NCBI GenBank assembly: GCA_900552475.1
Contig: USAC01000057.1
Coordinates: 1-13,391 of the forward strand
Reading direction: 5' to 3'
Length of the DNA: 13,391 nt
From: an uncultured Eubacteriales bacterium
GTDB lineage: Bacteria > Bacillota > Clostridia > Oscillospirales > Oscillospiraceae
The notes under the pieces are model-generated. The model saw nothing but the letters and a program-made list of their open reading frames with translations. It had not been told where the DNA came from and searched no databases. A program made the translations under genes and the position numbers. The stretch's first letter is position 1; each line of letters opens with the position of its first letter. Shown piece by piece: positions 1 through 6,071 of this stretch.

Positions 1-59
1 TCAACCCATCATCCCCGTCGGCGTGTGTTTTTTTATTTAATATCCGCAAACCCCTTTTT

Positions 60-103
60 AAAACAAAAAATTCCGCGCGGGGGGGTGTTTTCCCACCACA
101 CGG
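60..103 (-). terminator. Rho-independent terminator of the vWA surface-protein gene
   Basis: Read on the minus strand just past the stop codon, CCGTGTG (103-97) can pair with CGCGCGG (79-73) using G-U wobbles, with a further G-rich/C-rich pairing inside (GTGGG with the C run). The hairpin is followed by AATTTTTTGTTTT. A GC-rich stem plus a T run directly after a stop codon is the classic intrinsic terminator layout. The stem is imperfect, so the exact fold is uncertain. Bases 1-59 beyond it are AT-rich and show no gene. Confidence 0.7.
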
Positions 104-120
104 CCCTTCTTTTTTCGTAG

Positions 121-2115
121 TTATTTTGCTTCCCGCTTGCCGTGTCTGCGGTTCGGCAGGATCACAAGCGCCGCCGCACCGGCCAGCGCCAGCACACCCG
201 CCGCCACATACAGCCACAGCTGGAACCCGTCGCCGGACTTCGCGCCGGTCTGCGCGGGTGTCTCAGGCGTCGTCGGCGTCTCGGGATCCGTCGGGGTCAC
301 AGGCTCCGCCTTCTTGAGCGTGTTCGTAATGACGAGCGTCCCGTCCTCCGCGACAGAGTAGCTCACCTCGTACCCATCAGGCACACTGACCTCGCGCACG
401 GTGTAGACGATGGCCGCGCCGCTCTCGTCCGTCTCCGGAACCTCCCATGCGCACGTCCAGCCGCTCTCCGCGCTCAGCGTAGCCGGTTCACCATAGGGCT
501 CGCCGTTTGCCAGCAACTGCACCGCGGCGGACGCAGGGCGCTCCGCGCTGTCACCGTCGTCCCAGACCTTCGCCGCCGTAACGGTCACCGTCTCCGGCTC
601 GGGCAGAACCTTCTCGTTGAAGACCAGCACCACGGCGTCCCTGCCGTTCTCGAGGATGAATGTATCGCTCTGCGCAAGCTCGAAGTTCTCCTGCATCAGG
701 TTCTTCAGCGCCGCCGCGTAATAATAGACGTTGTAGTCCGCGCCGCTCTTGAGCTCCTGCACGGTATATTCACCCGCCGGGATCGTCTCCGCAATGTAGA
801 GGCCCTTCTCCATCAGGCCGTTTACGATCTGCTCCTCGGTCACGTCCTCGCTCACCGGGATGGCATCGAGCTCCGCTCTGCCCCACAGCTCACCGCTGGC
901 CTTGTTCGTCAGAGAAACGCTGAACGTACCGCTCTGCTCACCGACGAGGAACTTCGCCAGATACACGCCCGTCACGGGGACGGCGGGCACCTCAAAGTCG
1001 AGCGTCTGTCCCTCGCCGTACGTCAGCACAGCGCTCGCGTTCGTCGCGAACAGCCCCTCCTCGTTCGGTTCGGCGTCGTAAATCTCATCGTCGAGATAGA
1101 CCGTGTAGCGCAGCTTCGCGGTGTAGCCGCTCAGGCTGCCGTCCCCGGCATAGACCGGCTCCGCCACATCACCGATGCTCCAGCGGATGGTCTTGCCGTC
1201 CTCGGAGACGCTCGCCGCGCCGCTTTCGGTCGTGGGCGTGCCGTTTACGACGAAGCCCCTGCCCATCTCGTCGACGACGTTCGCGTTCTTGCAGGCGGTC
1301 GTCATTGTGCCCGCGATGGTCACGAACACATCCTTCAGACCCGCCACGTCGTTTTCATTGCGCACGGCAAAGAACTTGCCCGTATCGCTCGCGCAGCCGC
1401 GCAGCACATGCTCGCCGTCCTCCCCCGCGCTCAGCGCCACGGAGTAGACCACCGCGCCGGACTTCTTCGCCGCGTTCACCGTCGGCTGATACATCGTCTC
1501 GTCGTAGTTCGTCCCGTCGCCGACCACCTTGTCGTTGACGCGCACATACGTCGGCGCGCCGTCGGAGAGAAGCACCATGCTCTTGATGTTCGCCCCGCTG
1601 CCGCGCAGCAGCTCGGCCGCCTGCTCAATGCCGGCCTCCAGGAACGTGCCGCCCTTGTCATAGCTCGGTCTGGTGTAGGGCGAACCGTTCAGACTCTGAT
1701 CCACGCCACCGATGAACTTCTCGAGCGCCGCCCTGTCCGCCGTCAGCGGCTGATAGCTCGGCACCTCGCTGTTGAACACGACCACGCCGACGCGGTTGGC
1801 CGTGTTCCCCGCAGGCAGCAGCTGGTCGAGGAAGGCCTTGGCCGCGCGCTTGGCGTTCGCCATACGGCTCCCCTCATACATGGAGTTGGAGTTGTCCAGC
1901 ACGAGAATGACGTCGTTGCCGGGCGCGGGGTTGACCTTGGCGGCGGCGTTCACCGTCAGCTCAATGTCCCATGCGTTCACCATGCCCTCCACCGCCATTG
2001 CGGTCTTGGAGATGGTCACGTCCTCCTGCTCGCTGCCCGCCTGCGCCATCGCCGGCACAAGTGCCAGCACCATGACCAGCGCCAGCACGAGCGCAAAAAT
2101 CTTCTTTTTCATCAT
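121..2115 (-). CDS. Secreted vWA-domain surface protein with Cna_B repeat and C-terminal membrane anchor
   Basis: Predicted 664-aa cell-surface protein, probably an adhesin or pilus-like component. Residues 1-26 form a signal peptide (MMKKK, hydrophobic core, AQA cleavage site). Residues about 67-280 are a von Willebrand factor A domain with a complete MIDAS metal site: DNSNS at 74-78, Thr157 in GGTFLE, and Asp185 in LLSDG. Residues about 385-502 look like a Cna_B/SpaA-type beta domain and 509-600 are a clear Cna_B domain (AAKVWDD at the start, YTVRE and VITNT near the end). A Pro/Thr-rich stalk (603-622), a transmembrane helix (632-653) and a basic tail (NRRHGKREAK) follow. PAQTG at 620-624 sits where a sortase motif belongs but is not LPxTG. 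The start is set at the MM pair: GGAAGGAA lies 5 bases upstream of the first ATG, and the longer reading from 2169 has no such site. ATG at 2112 is equally possible. The ligand is unknown. Confidence 0.88.
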   Translation of the reverse strand: MMKKKIFALVLALVMVLALVPAMAQAGSEQEDVTISKTAMAVEGMVNAWDIELTVNAAAKVNPAPGNDVILVLDNSNSMYEGSRMANAKRAAKAFLDQLLPAGNTANRVGVVVFNSEVPSYQPLTADRAALEKFIGGVDQSLNGSPYTRPSYDKGGTFLEAGIEQAAELLRGSGANIKSMVLLSDGAPTYVRVNDKVVGDGTNYDETMYQPTVNAAKKSGAVVYSVALSAGEDGEHVLRGCASDTGKFFAVRNENDVAGLKDVFVTIAGTMTTACKNANVVDEMGRGFVVNGTPTTESGAASVSEDGKTIRWSIGDVAEPVYAGDGSLSGYTAKLRYTVYLDDEIYDAEPNEEGLFATNASAVLTYGEGQTLDFEVPAVPVTGVYLAKFLVGEQSGTFSVSLTNKASGELWGRAELDAIPVSEDVTEEQIVNGLMEKGLYIAETIPAGEYTVQELKSGADYNVYYYAAALKNLMQENFELAQSDTFILENGRDAVVLVFNEKVLPEPETVTVTAAKVWDDGDSAERPASAAVQLLANGEPYGEPATLSAESGWTCAWEVPETDESGAAIVYTVREVSVPDGYEVSYSVAEDGTLVITNTLKKAEPVTPTDPETPTTPETPAQTGAKSGDGFQLWLYVAAGVLALAGAAALVILPNRRHGKREAK

Positions 2116-2183
2116 ACCTGTTCCTTCCGTTCGTTTGAATTTTCGCGGGGCGTTCCCACCGCCCCGCACAGGTTATGTCTATT

Positions 2184-2212
2184 ATTATACCGCCCCCGCC
2201 GCCGCTTGTCAC
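2184..2212 (-). promoter_or_regulatory. Promoter of the vWA surface-protein gene
   Basis: On the minus strand, GTGACA (2212-2207) is separated by 17 bases from a perfect TATAAT (2189-2184), a near-consensus sigma-A promoter. The predicted transcription start is near 2177, giving a leader of about 60 bases before the ribosome binding site at 2121-2128. It lies between the terminase stop and the vWA gene, so the surface protein can be expressed independently of the phage-like cassette. Confidence 0.8.
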
Positions 2213-2284
2213 CTGATCTTTTCCGATTTTTCAGCAAATTTCCACACATTGTACAAATTTCTTCCGTCTTTCTCCGCCGCAGTC

Positions 2285-3688
2285 TCACTGATCGCTGCGC
2301 ACCAGGCCCTGCCAGCTGCCGCAGCGCCCCGCGCGCTGGTTCAGCGGATCGTCGGCGGGCTTTTCCCCGCCGCCCCGGCGCGGCGGGGCGATGGGGCGGG
2401 ACATGCAGAAATACCGGCTCTCGTCGGCGACGTGATCCTCCTGCCGCGTGTCGAGATCCTCCGGCTCCGTCTCGGAGAACAGCAGCCCCGGGATCGTCCG
2501 AATGAATGCCCGACAGTTCGAGAACACATACAGCTGCGGGTACCCCTCCGCGTCAAAGGCCATCCGGTAGTGCATCTGCATCCAGCCCGGAATCCGGCGG
2601 TTGTCCCCCTTCGTGAAGTAAACCCGCCGCCGAAGCGCCGTCTCGTAGATGCTCTCCCCGCGTGAGCTGTCCCAGATGGCCGGGTCGGCCACCCCCTGAA
2701 TGCTGCGTCCCTTGAGCCACGGGTGCGTCCGCTCGATTTTCCGGATCTCCTCAAACTGCCTGTCCGGCGTCCAGCGCACGCCCTCGTTCGGTGTCGCTGT
2801 GCACCCGTAGAGCTCCAGAATCCGGTAGATACACCCGTCGAAGTCCACCGCCCACCACGCGCACGAGAAGGGCTTGGCATAGCCGAAGTCATAGCTGCGG
2901 CAGACCGTCCACTCCCGCGGGATGTCAAACGGTGCGATGACATGCGTGAAGCGCCGGTCGCCGTAGTGCGCCGGGTCGTTCACGAACTCCTGAAAAAACT
3001 GTCCCTCGAAGAGATCCCACTTTCCCTCGAGCCACGCCGCGCGCAGCCGCGGCGGCAGCGCCTCGAGCTGGCGCAGATAGTCCGGCTGGCTGCGCAGCAG
3101 CGCCTTGTTGTCCGTCACCTTCGCGGGGATGAACGCATAGTCCTCCGCCCGCTCGCCGTCCTCATAGCACCGGTCGAGAAACAGCCGCTTGATGTACCCG
3201 TGTCCCGGCCCGCCGGGGTTGCAGGTGTAGTAGATCCGCTTCGGAAAGCCGTTCACCCCGCGCAGGCACGCCGCGAACTGCCGCATCCACTCCTCACGAA
3301 GCTGCGTCGCCTCGTCGATGAAAATCACATCGTATTCCGCACCCTGATATCGGTCGAGGTCGCCGTCACAGGCGCAGTAGCCGAACTCCAGCGTGCTCCC
3401 GCCCGGAAACACGAACCGCCGCTCCGCCGCGCGGTAGGCCGCGATTCCCGCGAGCTGCGCGCGCAGAAAGCGGATGTGGTTATTTTCCAGCTCCTGATAC
3501 GTCCGCCGCACCAGCAGCAGCCGGATCCCCGGATAGCGCAGCGCCAGCAGCACCGCCTTTGTGCGCACGGCCCAGCTCTTTCCGCCGCCGCGCGCACCGC
3601 CGAAGGCGACATACTTGTGCCGGTCGCGCAGAAAGACCTCCTGCCGCTCGTTCGGCCGCTCCAGCCGCAGCTCCCTCACTCGCTCCAC
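2285..3688 (-). CDS. Phage terminase large subunit (DNA-packaging ATPase/nuclease), intact but isolated
   Basis: 467-aa TerL-type protein, the motor that cuts concatemeric phage DNA and pumps it into proheads. The N-terminal ATPase has Walker A GGARGGGKS (30-38), Walker B VIFIDE (121-126) and the coupling motif TCNPGG (155-160). The C-terminal RNase H-like nuclease has the expected acidic residues: Asp267 in SYDFGY, Asp335 in GVADPAIWD, and Asp418/Asp422 in QEDHVADESRY. Length and all key residues are normal, so it appears functional. The start is GTG with a very strong GGAGGAGG seven bases upstream, and it overlaps the upstream 76-aa gene by 13 bases. No portal, protease, capsid or tail gene follows; the next gene is a host-type surface protein with its own promoter. 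Base composition is as GC-rich as the neighbours, which suggests long residence. It could be a prophage remnant, a domesticated gene or part of a satellite. Confidence 0.93.
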   Translation of the reverse strand: MERVRELRLERPNERQEVFLRDRHKYVAFGGARGGGKSWAVRTKAVLLALRYPGIRLLLVRRTYQELENNHIRFLRAQLAGIAAYRAAERRFVFPGGSTLEFGYCACDGDLDRYQGAEYDVIFIDEATQLREEWMRQFAACLRGVNGFPKRIYYTCNPGGPGHGYIKRLFLDRCYEDGERAEDYAFIPAKVTDNKALLRSQPDYLRQLEALPPRLRAAWLEGKWDLFEGQFFQEFVNDPAHYGDRRFTHVIAPFDIPREWTVCRSYDFGYAKPFSCAWWAVDFDGCIYRILELYGCTATPNEGVRWTPDRQFEEIRKIERTHPWLKGRSIQGVADPAIWDSSRGESIYETALRRRVYFTKGDNRRIPGWMQMHYRMAFDAEGYPQLYVFSNCRAFIRTIPGLLFSETEPEDLDTRQEDHVADESRYFCMSRPIAPPRRGGGEKPADDPLNQRAGRCGSWQGLVRSDQ

Positions 3689-3906
3689 GGCTCCACCTCC
3701 TCCGTGAGGACGACGCGCACCGTCTCGTCCTTCTCTTCCTCCTGTTCAAGCGCGCGCCCGAGCGCCGTCAGCTCCCGCAGCACCGCCGCGAGCTCCTTCA
3801 CCGAGCGCACGTCCGCGGCGCCGCTCTCGGCCTCCTCCGCCAGCCGCGCCGCGCACACCGACAGCCGCCGCACCGCCTGACGCAGCTTTGTTTTCTCCCG
3901 CTTCAT
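3676..3906 (-). CDS. 76-aa helical protein in the small-terminase position
   Basis: Short, charged, mostly helical protein. Its body (about 14-60) is Ala/Glu/Leu/Arg-rich, compatible with a coiled coil or helical bundle, and the C-terminus is acidic (VRVVLTEEVEPWSE). The tail resembles the C-terminal end of some Firmicutes small terminase subunits: a helix built around an SVKELA...LRELTALG pattern, then a short strand. The DNA-binding helix-turn-helix usual in TerS is not visible, so it may be a minimal or truncated TerS or a different packaging accessory. Its ATG lies five bases after GGAGGAG and overlaps the upstream stop as ATGA, and its 3' end overlaps the terminase start by 13 bases. The coding call is strong and the function is inferred from position. 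Confidence 0.7.
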   Translation of the reverse strand: MKREKTKLRQAVRRLSVCAARLAEEAESGAADVRSVKELAAVLRELTALGRALEQEEEKDETVRVVLTEEVEPWSE

Positions 3907-4097
3907 TCCGTCTCCTCCCCCATCGTGATCTCATAGCCCGCCAGCCACATCCGTGCAAACGCCGGGAAGCACCCCGGACAGACCGTCTCGCCACCGATGC
4001 GCCACACCGTCTGCCCCGCGTAAATCTCCTCGCCGCAGAGGGTACACCGCCCGGCGGCGCGGCTGCCGTCCTCCTCGCACAATCTGGGTATCCGCAT
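3903..4097 (-). CDS. 64-aa zinc-ribbon protein heading the terminase cassette
   Basis: Small protein with two CxxC pairs, C18-T-L-C21 and C40-P-G-C43, spaced as in a single zinc ribbon or LIM-like knuckle, followed by an aromatic helix (FPAFARMWLAGYEI). An extra Cys7 lies before the finger. It probably binds zinc and may contact DNA or a protein partner; small zinc-finger genes just before terminases are common in phages. ATG at 4097 is preferred, with an AAAGGGG site 10 bases upstream. A GTG at 4106 would sit only one base from that site. An open frame continues upstream to 4286 but has no good ribosome binding site. The stop overlaps the next gene's ATG. No specific function is recognised. 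Confidence 0.68.
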   Translation of the reverse strand: MRIPRLCEEDGSRAAGRCTLCGEEIYAGQTVWRIGGETVCPGCFPAFARMWLAGYEITMGEETE

Positions 4098-4460
4098 ATT
4101 GCTCACGCCCCTTTCCGCATGGATTCCCCATATCCGCGTCGAAGCAAAAAGAAAGTTTCCCGCCGCGATGCACGAACCCGTACAACGCAGCGGTGTTCCG
4201 CGCTCCTTCGACGGTTTTCGCGCGGGAGAGCAGATAATATATGTGGGCTTGTCCTGCCTCCGGCGGGGTACTTTTCCCCCCGCCAATCTCCCCCTCGCAA
4301 AAGCCTCCCATCCTCCCAGCTAATGCCTGCAATCAGAATAAATGAACGGTCAAGAGGGGAAAAGGGAGAAATTGCATCGGCGCCAAACAATCGGGCATTT
4401 TGTCGTTATGTAAATTAAATTCGTGGTGATAGTACAGGTGCAAATCCGCGTTTGCGGGTG

Positions 4461-4475
4461 TGACAAATTTTGTCA
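4461..4475. repeat. 15-base palindrome TGACAAA-T-TTTGTCA
   Basis: Perfect inverted repeat of two 7-base arms around one base, 28 bases from the DnaA-box array. This is the size of a typical dimeric repressor operator. A smaller relative, GTCAA-T-TTGAC, lies at 4673-4683. It could bind a regulator or be part of the origin-like region. Which protein would bind is unknown. Confidence 0.5.
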
Positions 4476-4502
4476 TTCTCGCAGCAAGTCTTTGTCCACC
4501 AG

Positions 4503-4544
4503 TGTGTAAACCGGTGTGGAAAACTCTGTGGATAATGTGCATAA
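4503..4544 (-). promoter_or_regulatory. Array of four DnaA boxes (origin-like cluster)
   Basis: Read on the minus strand, two perfect DnaA boxes abut each other: TTATGCACA (4544-4536) and TTATCCACA (4535-4527). They are followed by TTTTCCACA (4523-4515, one mismatch to TTATNCACA) and GTTTACACA (4511-4503, two mismatches). All four face the same way, with start-to-start spacing of 9, 12 and 12 bases. A weaker box in the opposite orientation, TTGTCCACC, lies at 4492-4500. AT-rich stretches flank the array on both sides (4400-4430, 4541-4586), as expected for an unwinding element. The site sits at the point where gene direction switches from leftward to rightward, as at a chromosomal origin. No dnaA, dnaN, rpmH or plasmid rep gene is in the window, so origin function is inferred; a DnaA-titration or DnaA-regulated site is an alternative. 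Confidence 0.72.
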
Positions 4545-4716
4545 CTCTTTGTAAAGTCTTATTGACGTAAAAATTATGTAAAACAGTCGCCCGCTACGGG
4601 ACGCTGTCGCTCCTCCCCGAAATGTGCCGGACATGCAGGAAAAGGCGGGCAAGCCGTCATTTTTCCGCATGTGTCAATTTGACGAAACCCGTCGCAGAAA
4701 CCGGAGAAGACCGGAA

Positions 4717-4752
4717 GCCGGGCGATGGTGAATACAAGCCGTATTGCCCGGC
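4717..4752 (+). repeat. Bulged hairpin upstream of the AEC promoter
   Basis: GCCGGGC (4717-4723) pairs with GCCCGGC (4746-4752), and AATAC (4731-4735) pairs with GTATT (4741-4745) around an AAGCC loop. The two right arms are contiguous, so the 12-pair stem has one 7-base bulge (GATGGTG) on the left side. No T run follows on either strand, so it is not a simple terminator. It lies 24 bases before the -35 box at 4776. Confidence 0.45.
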
Positions 4753-4775
4753 GGCGGGAAAAGCGGAAATTTTCC

Positions 4776-4803
4776 TTGACAGGCGCGGCAGGCGTGTTAA
4801 AAT
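4776..4803 (+). promoter_or_regulatory. Promoter of the AEC transporter gene
   Basis: Perfect -35 TTGACA (4776-4781), a 16-base spacer and -10 TAAAAT (4798-4803). The 11-base palindrome GGAAA-T-TTTCC (4765-4775) touches the -35 box and is a candidate operator. Transcription should start near 4810. The leader has a small hairpin GCCGC/GCGGC (4828-4841) immediately before the ribosome binding site GGAAGGGAG (4843-4851). Confidence 0.8.
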
Positions 4804-4860
4804 TGATCGGGATTTTAATCGTTTTGCGCCGCAGGTGCGGCAGGAAGGGAGAGATAAACG

Positions 4861-5784
4861 GTGGCAGAGTCGTTTCTGCTGGTGGCCCAGCAGGTACTCA
4901 TGCTCTATTTGATTATGGCGGTGGGCTTTGTGCTGGGCAAAGCCAGACTCATCGACGACCGCGGTTCGGTCGCGATGAGCAACCTCGTGATGTACGCGGT
5001 TTCGCCGAGCATTCTGGTCGTCGCGTTCCAGCGTGAGCTGGATATGGCGTCTCTGCGGAATTTCGGGCTGGTGCTGCTCGTGGCGCTGGCGGTGCACATT
5101 CTCGCGGCGGTGTCGGTTCTGCTCGTGCGCGACAAGGACCCGCAGCGGCAGAGCTGTCTGCGCTTTGCGGTGGTGTTCGCCAACTGCGGCTTCATGGGCT
5201 ATCCGCTCATGAGCGCCATGCTCGGCAGCGAGGGCGTGTTCTACGGCTCGGCCTATGTCGTCGTGTTCACGGTGCTGAGCTGGACGCTCGGCGTCTATAT
5301 CATGACGCGCGACCGGCACTGCCTCGCCATCAAGCCGATTTTCTGCAACCCCGGCACGATCAGTGTGATCGTCGCGATGGCGCTGTATCTGCTGCAGATC
5401 CAGCTGCCGGAGATCCTGCTTGTACCGATCACGCACCTTTCCAACCTCAACACGCCGCTTCCGATGGTCGTGCTGGGCTATCAGCTCTCACACGCGAACT
5501 TCCGCGTGGCGCTGCAGGGGCGCGGCGCGTGGGTCAGTATGATTCTGCGGCTCGTCGTGCTGCCGCTGGCGGCGCTGGGGCTCTGCCTGCTGCTGAACCT
5601 GCCGTCCGGGCTGACGGTGGTGCTCGTCATCGCCGCAAGCACGCCCCCGGCGGCGCTGCTCGGCATGTTCGCCGCCCGGTTCGGAAACGACACGGCGCTC
5701 GCCTCGTCCCTCGTCTCCGTGCAGACGGCCTTCTCGGCCGTCACAATGCCGCTGATCGTGGGGCTGGCGGCGGCGCTTGCTTAA
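4861..5784 (+). CDS. AEC (auxin efflux carrier) family permease
   Basis: 307-aa integral membrane protein of the AEC family, secondary transporters of the BART superfamily that in bacteria often export organic acids such as malate or lactate. About ten hydrophobic helices cover the whole length, in two halves of five. Family-typical patches are FANCGFMGYPL (107-116), NPGTISVIVAM (163-173) just after the central loop, and STPPAALLGMFAARFGND (260-277). Length is normal. The GTG start is supported by GGAAGGGAG nine bases upstream and opens directly into the first helix. The gene stands alone, with its own promoter upstream and a long hairpin directly after the stop. The substrate cannot be told from sequence. 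Confidence 0.9.
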   Translation: MAESFLLVAQQVLMLYLIMAVGFVLGKARLIDDRGSVAMSNLVMYAVSPSILVVAFQRELDMASLRNFGLVLLVALAVHILAAVSVLLVRDKDPQRQSCLRFAVVFANCGFMGYPLMSAMLGSEGVFYGSAYVVVFTVLSWTLGVYIMTRDRHCLAIKPIFCNPGTISVIVAMALYLLQIQLPEILLVPITHLSNLNTPLPMVVLGYQLSHANFRVALQGRGAWVSMILRLVVLPLAALGLCLLLNLPSGLTVVLVIAASTPPAALLGMFAARFGNDTALASSLVSVQTAFSAVTMPLIVGLAAALA

Positions 5785-5829
5785 TCACTTGAGGGGGCAG
5801 GGTAAAACCTGCCCCCTCAAGTGAATTTT
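5785..5829 (+). terminator. Perfect 17-bp hairpin after the AEC gene
   Basis: TCACTTGAGGGGGCAGG (5785-5801) and its exact complement (5808-5824) flank a GTAAAA loop, beginning one base after the TAA stop codon. The stem is followed by ATTTTC, a short T run. The position and GC-rich loop-proximal half favour a transcription terminator. The long perfect stem is unusual. Confidence 0.75.
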
Positions 5830-5893
5830 CGCTGCGCGACGCGCCTTGGCCAGCTGTGCCGGCCTGCGCCACGCCGCCGCAAAAAACGGATTG

Positions 5894-5937
5894 CACCTTA
5901 TTCGCGGCCTGCGGGCTGCGAATAAGGTGAGACTTTT
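5894..5937 (+). repeat. Long inverted repeat CACCTTATTCGC / GCGAATAAGGTG
   Basis: A 12-base arm (5894-5905) is exactly complementary to 5918-5929. The inner bases continue the stem (G-U, G-C, C-G, C-G) to a TGCG tetraloop, giving about 16 pairs. It is followed by AGACTTTT. The 14 bases at 5924-5937 (AAGGTGAGACTTTT) recur exactly at 10503-10516, so this is probably part of a dispersed intergenic element. It may act as a weak terminator or an RNA-stabilising structure. Confidence 0.6.
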
Positions 5938-5970
5938 GCCGGGAGGGACTTTGTCCCTCCCGGCTTTTTT
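5938..5970 (+). terminator. Strong intrinsic terminator
   Basis: GCCGGGAGGGA (5938-5948), loop CTTTG, TCCCTCCCGGC (5954-5964), then TTTTTT. This is a textbook Rho-independent terminator. It comes about 110 bases after the first hairpin behind the AEC gene and isolates that transcription unit from the operon starting at 6072. Confidence 0.88.
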
Positions 5971-6022
5971 GTTGATTTCTTCAGCCGTTTTGTCTAAAAA
6001 GGGGTTTTATTTTTTTGCGCGC

Positions 6023-6033
6023 TATTATATAAT
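6023..6033 (+). promoter_or_regulatory. Probable -10 region of the ymfF-ymfH-lgt-folD operon
   Basis: TATTATATAAT contains a perfect TATAAT at 6028-6033, about 39 bases before the ymfF start and downstream of the terminator at 5938-5970. At the right distance upstream there is only a T-rich stretch (TTTTAT at 6005-6010) in place of a good -35, so strength and exact boxes are uncertain. Confidence 0.5.
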
Positions 6034-6071
6034 AAATTGATTTGCATAAGAATCGCAGGAGGTACCTCTGT

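Larger units (their letters stand above)
2285..4097 (-). mobile_element. Orphan phage-packaging cassette (zinc ribbon + small-terminase-like + TerL)
   Basis: Three minus-strand genes are translationally coupled: an ATGA overlap at 3903-3906 and a 13-base overlap at 3676-3688. The order, small proteins followed by TerL, matches the start of a phage packaging module. Everything expected next (portal, prohead protease, capsid, tail) and everything needed for mobility (integrase, att repeats) is missing from the window. I see no flanking direct repeats. Calling it a mobile element is an inference from gene identity; it may now be a fixed chromosomal locus. Confidence 0.5.
4098..4860. other. Divergent intergenic region (763 bases) with DnaA boxes, palindromes and a promoter
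   Basis: No convincing gene is present between the leftward terminase cassette and the rightward AEC gene. Bases 4098-4370 are GC-rich and open in several frames, but these frames lack ribosome binding sites. A chance-looking inverted repeat GGCGGGG/CCCCGCC (4262-4268/4278-4284) lies here. Bases 4400-4475 and 4541-4586 are AT-rich. Between them lies the DnaA-box array. Three palindromes with a single central T occur at 4461-4475, 4673-4683 and 4765-4775. The AEC promoter closes the region. No clear sigma-A promoter for the cassette was found; TATATTATCT near 4240-4230 (minus strand) is a possible -10 without a matching -35. Confidence 0.7.

Noticed and set aside
2116..2169. 18-residue extension of the vWA protein
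   Set aside because: It would precede the MMKKK signal peptide, and GGAAGGAA sits inside it, correctly spaced for the downstream ATG.
142..2505. Long plus-strand open frame (787 codons) opposite the vWA and terminase genes
   Set aside because: Arg/His-rich, low-complexity translation with no domain, antisense to two well-supported genes; typical of GC-rich DNA.
4262..4284. GGCGGGG/CCCCGCC inverted repeat as a terminator
   Set aside because: No T run on either strand and no gene end nearby; plausible by chance in GC-rich sequence.
4098..4286. N-terminal extension of the zinc-ribbon protein to 127 residues
   Set aside because: No ribosome binding site at the upstream start; the ATG at 4097 has AAAGGGG, and the extension reads as non-coding sequence.
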